From assembly GCA_023436745.1 (NCBI GenBank), contig JAEZHZ010000144.1, forward strand, positions 1 through 6,445: a stretch of DNA of 6,445 nt. The letters are read 5' to 3'. Source of the DNA: Pseudomonadota bacterium. GTDB taxonomy: Bacteria > Pseudomonadota > Alphaproteobacteria > Rhizobiales > Devosiaceae. Of this stretch, positions 5,747 through 6,445 are shown piece after piece. The first letter of the stretch is position 1; each line of letters begins with the position of its first letter. The position numbers were made by a program, and so were the translations under genes. Under the pieces are notes generated by a model that was given only the letters and a program-made list of their open reading frames with translations, did not search any database and was not told the origin of the DNA.

Positions 5747-6159
5747 GGCTGATATCCTTTCGTTGTCTGGGTCTCTCCGGCGAGATCGTCGAGAATGGGG
5801 CAGTCGGGGCGGTTGTCGCCGCTGCAGCAGTGAACGAGGTGCTGCAGAGTCCGGCGCATGCCTTCGAGTTCGGCGATGCGCTTGTCGAGATCGGCGATGT
5901 GCGCCTGTGCAATTTCGCGGACTTCCGCGCTGGCGCGGCTCTTGTCGCGCCAAAGTCCCAACAGGGTGCTCGTCTCCTCGATGGAGAAGCCGAGGTTGCG
6001 GGCTCGCCTGACGAAGCGGAGGATGTGGACCTCATCTTCGCCATACACCCGATAGTTGCTCTCCGTGCGGGCAGGCTTGGGCACAAGGCCGATGTCCTCG
6101 TAGTAGCGGATCATCTTCGCCGATACCCCTGAAGCCACGGCCGCTTCGCCGATATTCAT
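5743..6159 (-). CDS. cueR: MerR-family copper-responsive activator, CueR type
   Basis: A 138-residue dimeric regulator of usual CueR length. The N-terminal winged helix reads MNIGEAAVASGVSAKMIRYYEDIGLV, followed by the wing SNYRVYGEDEVHILRFVRRARNLGFS, a coiled-coil dimerisation helix (about 80-108), and a metal-binding loop. The loop HCCSGDNRPDCPI places C112 and C120 exactly where E. coli CueR binds Cu(I); an extra C111 sits beside them. S77 is also kept, the residue linked to selectivity for monovalent ions over divalent ones. CueR binds over-long promoters and twists them into an active form when copper binds. The gene lies between copA and copZ, with ATGA overlaps on both sides and a strong ribosome-binding site (AAGGGAG, seven bases upstream) inside the copA end. 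It likely acts on the promoter at 256-288 and on the copA promoter outside the window. Confidence 0.92.
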   Translation of the reverse strand: MNIGEAAVASGVSAKMIRYYEDIGLVPKPARTESNYRVYGEDEVHILRFVRRARNLGFSIEETSTLLGLWRDKSRASAEVREIAQAHIADLDKRIAELEGMRRTLQHLVHCCSGDNRPDCPILDDLAGETQTTKGYQP

Positions 6160-6445
6160 GCCCGGGCTCCCTTCACGAAGCGCAGCCGCTGGGCATTGCC
6201 GACGACCAGCACGCTTGACGCGGCCATGGCACCGGCGGCGAGCATGGGCGACAGCAGCAGCCCGAAGCTGGGGTAGAGCAGGCCGGCCGCCACGGGGATC
6301 AGCAGCACGTTGTACCCAAAGGCCCAGAACAGGTTCTCGCGGATGTTGCGCATGGTGGCCCGGCTGACGGTGATGGCATCGAGCACGCCGCGAGGGTCGC
6401 CGCCCACCAGCACCACGTCAGCGCTTTCGATGGCAACATCGGTGC
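6156..6445 (-). CDS. copA: Copper-exporting P1B-type ATPase, C-terminal 95 residues (partial)
   Basis: Runs leftward; the N-terminal part lies beyond the right edge. The visible residues start at the end of the P domain, TDVAIESADVVLVGGDPRG, and continue through NIRENLFWAFGYNVLLIPVA and SPMLAAGAMAASSVLVVGNA, the last two membrane helices. The residues expected for Cu(I) in the membrane site of CopA pumps are present: the YN pair of the GYN motif and the Met and second Ser of AMAASS. CopA pumps Cu(I) from the cytosol to the periplasm, fed by CopZ. The stop codon overlaps the cueR start as ATGA, so the three genes are probably one transcript. A silver or mixed specificity cannot be excluded. 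No frameshift is seen in the fragment. Confidence 0.93.
   Translation of the reverse strand, partial: TDVAIESADVVLVGGDPRGVLDAITVSRATMRNIRENLFWAFGYNVLLIPVAAGLLYPSFGLLLSPMLAAGAMAASSVLVVGNAQRLRFVKGARA

Noticed and set aside
4392..6086. Long minus-strand frame (564 codons) spanning the binder gene, terminator and copper genes
   Set aside because: Crosses a strong terminator hairpin and overlaps three genes with clear family motifs in other frames. Apparent HMA-like pieces do not continue in this frame.

Overview
The window is high-GC, densely packed bacterial DNA with short intergenic gaps. It is most likely from an alphaproteobacterium: the ArsR type, the DUF305 protein, a CueR-type regulator encoded between copA and copZ, and a CUT2 sugar transporter with a LacI regulator all fit. 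This is an inference from gene content, and no rRNA or other phylogenetic marker is present. I saw no insertion sequence, tRNA, CRISPR array or attachment site, and no gap over 300 bases lacks a gene.

Left end (1-660). A truncated ArsR-family regulator runs leftward off the edge. Facing away from it is a small secreted DUF305 protein (316-660). The 88-base gap between them holds a near-textbook MerR/CueR promoter: a TTGACC -35 element followed by the perfect 18-bp palindrome CCTTCCCAGCTGGGAAGG and a late -10. This implies copper-induced expression of the DUF305 gene.

Middle (664-5459). A self-contained carbohydrate-uptake module. A LacI-family repressor (leftward) is divergent from a three-gene rightward CUT2 operon: a duplicated ATPase, one permease and a periplasmic binding protein. 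The divergent gap carries two near-identical 16-bp LacI-type operators set 21 bp apart. No catabolic enzyme accompanies the transporter, so its substrate cannot be read from context.

Right end (5483-6445). A strong GNRA-loop hairpin separates the binding-protein gene from a convergent leftward copper operon: copA (only the C-terminal 95 residues are inside), a CueR-type regulator, then a 66-residue CopZ-type chaperone. The two gene junctions are both 4-base ATGA overlaps.

Working together: the CueR-type regulator at the right probably controls both its own operon, whose promoter lies outside the window, and the DUF305 gene about 5 kb away through the box at 256-288. The copper genes thus flank a sugar-transport cassette with its own regulator. 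I found no clearly new system. The most noteworthy points are this split copper regulon, the paired LacI operators, and an inverted repeat overlapping the DUF305 ribosome-binding site.
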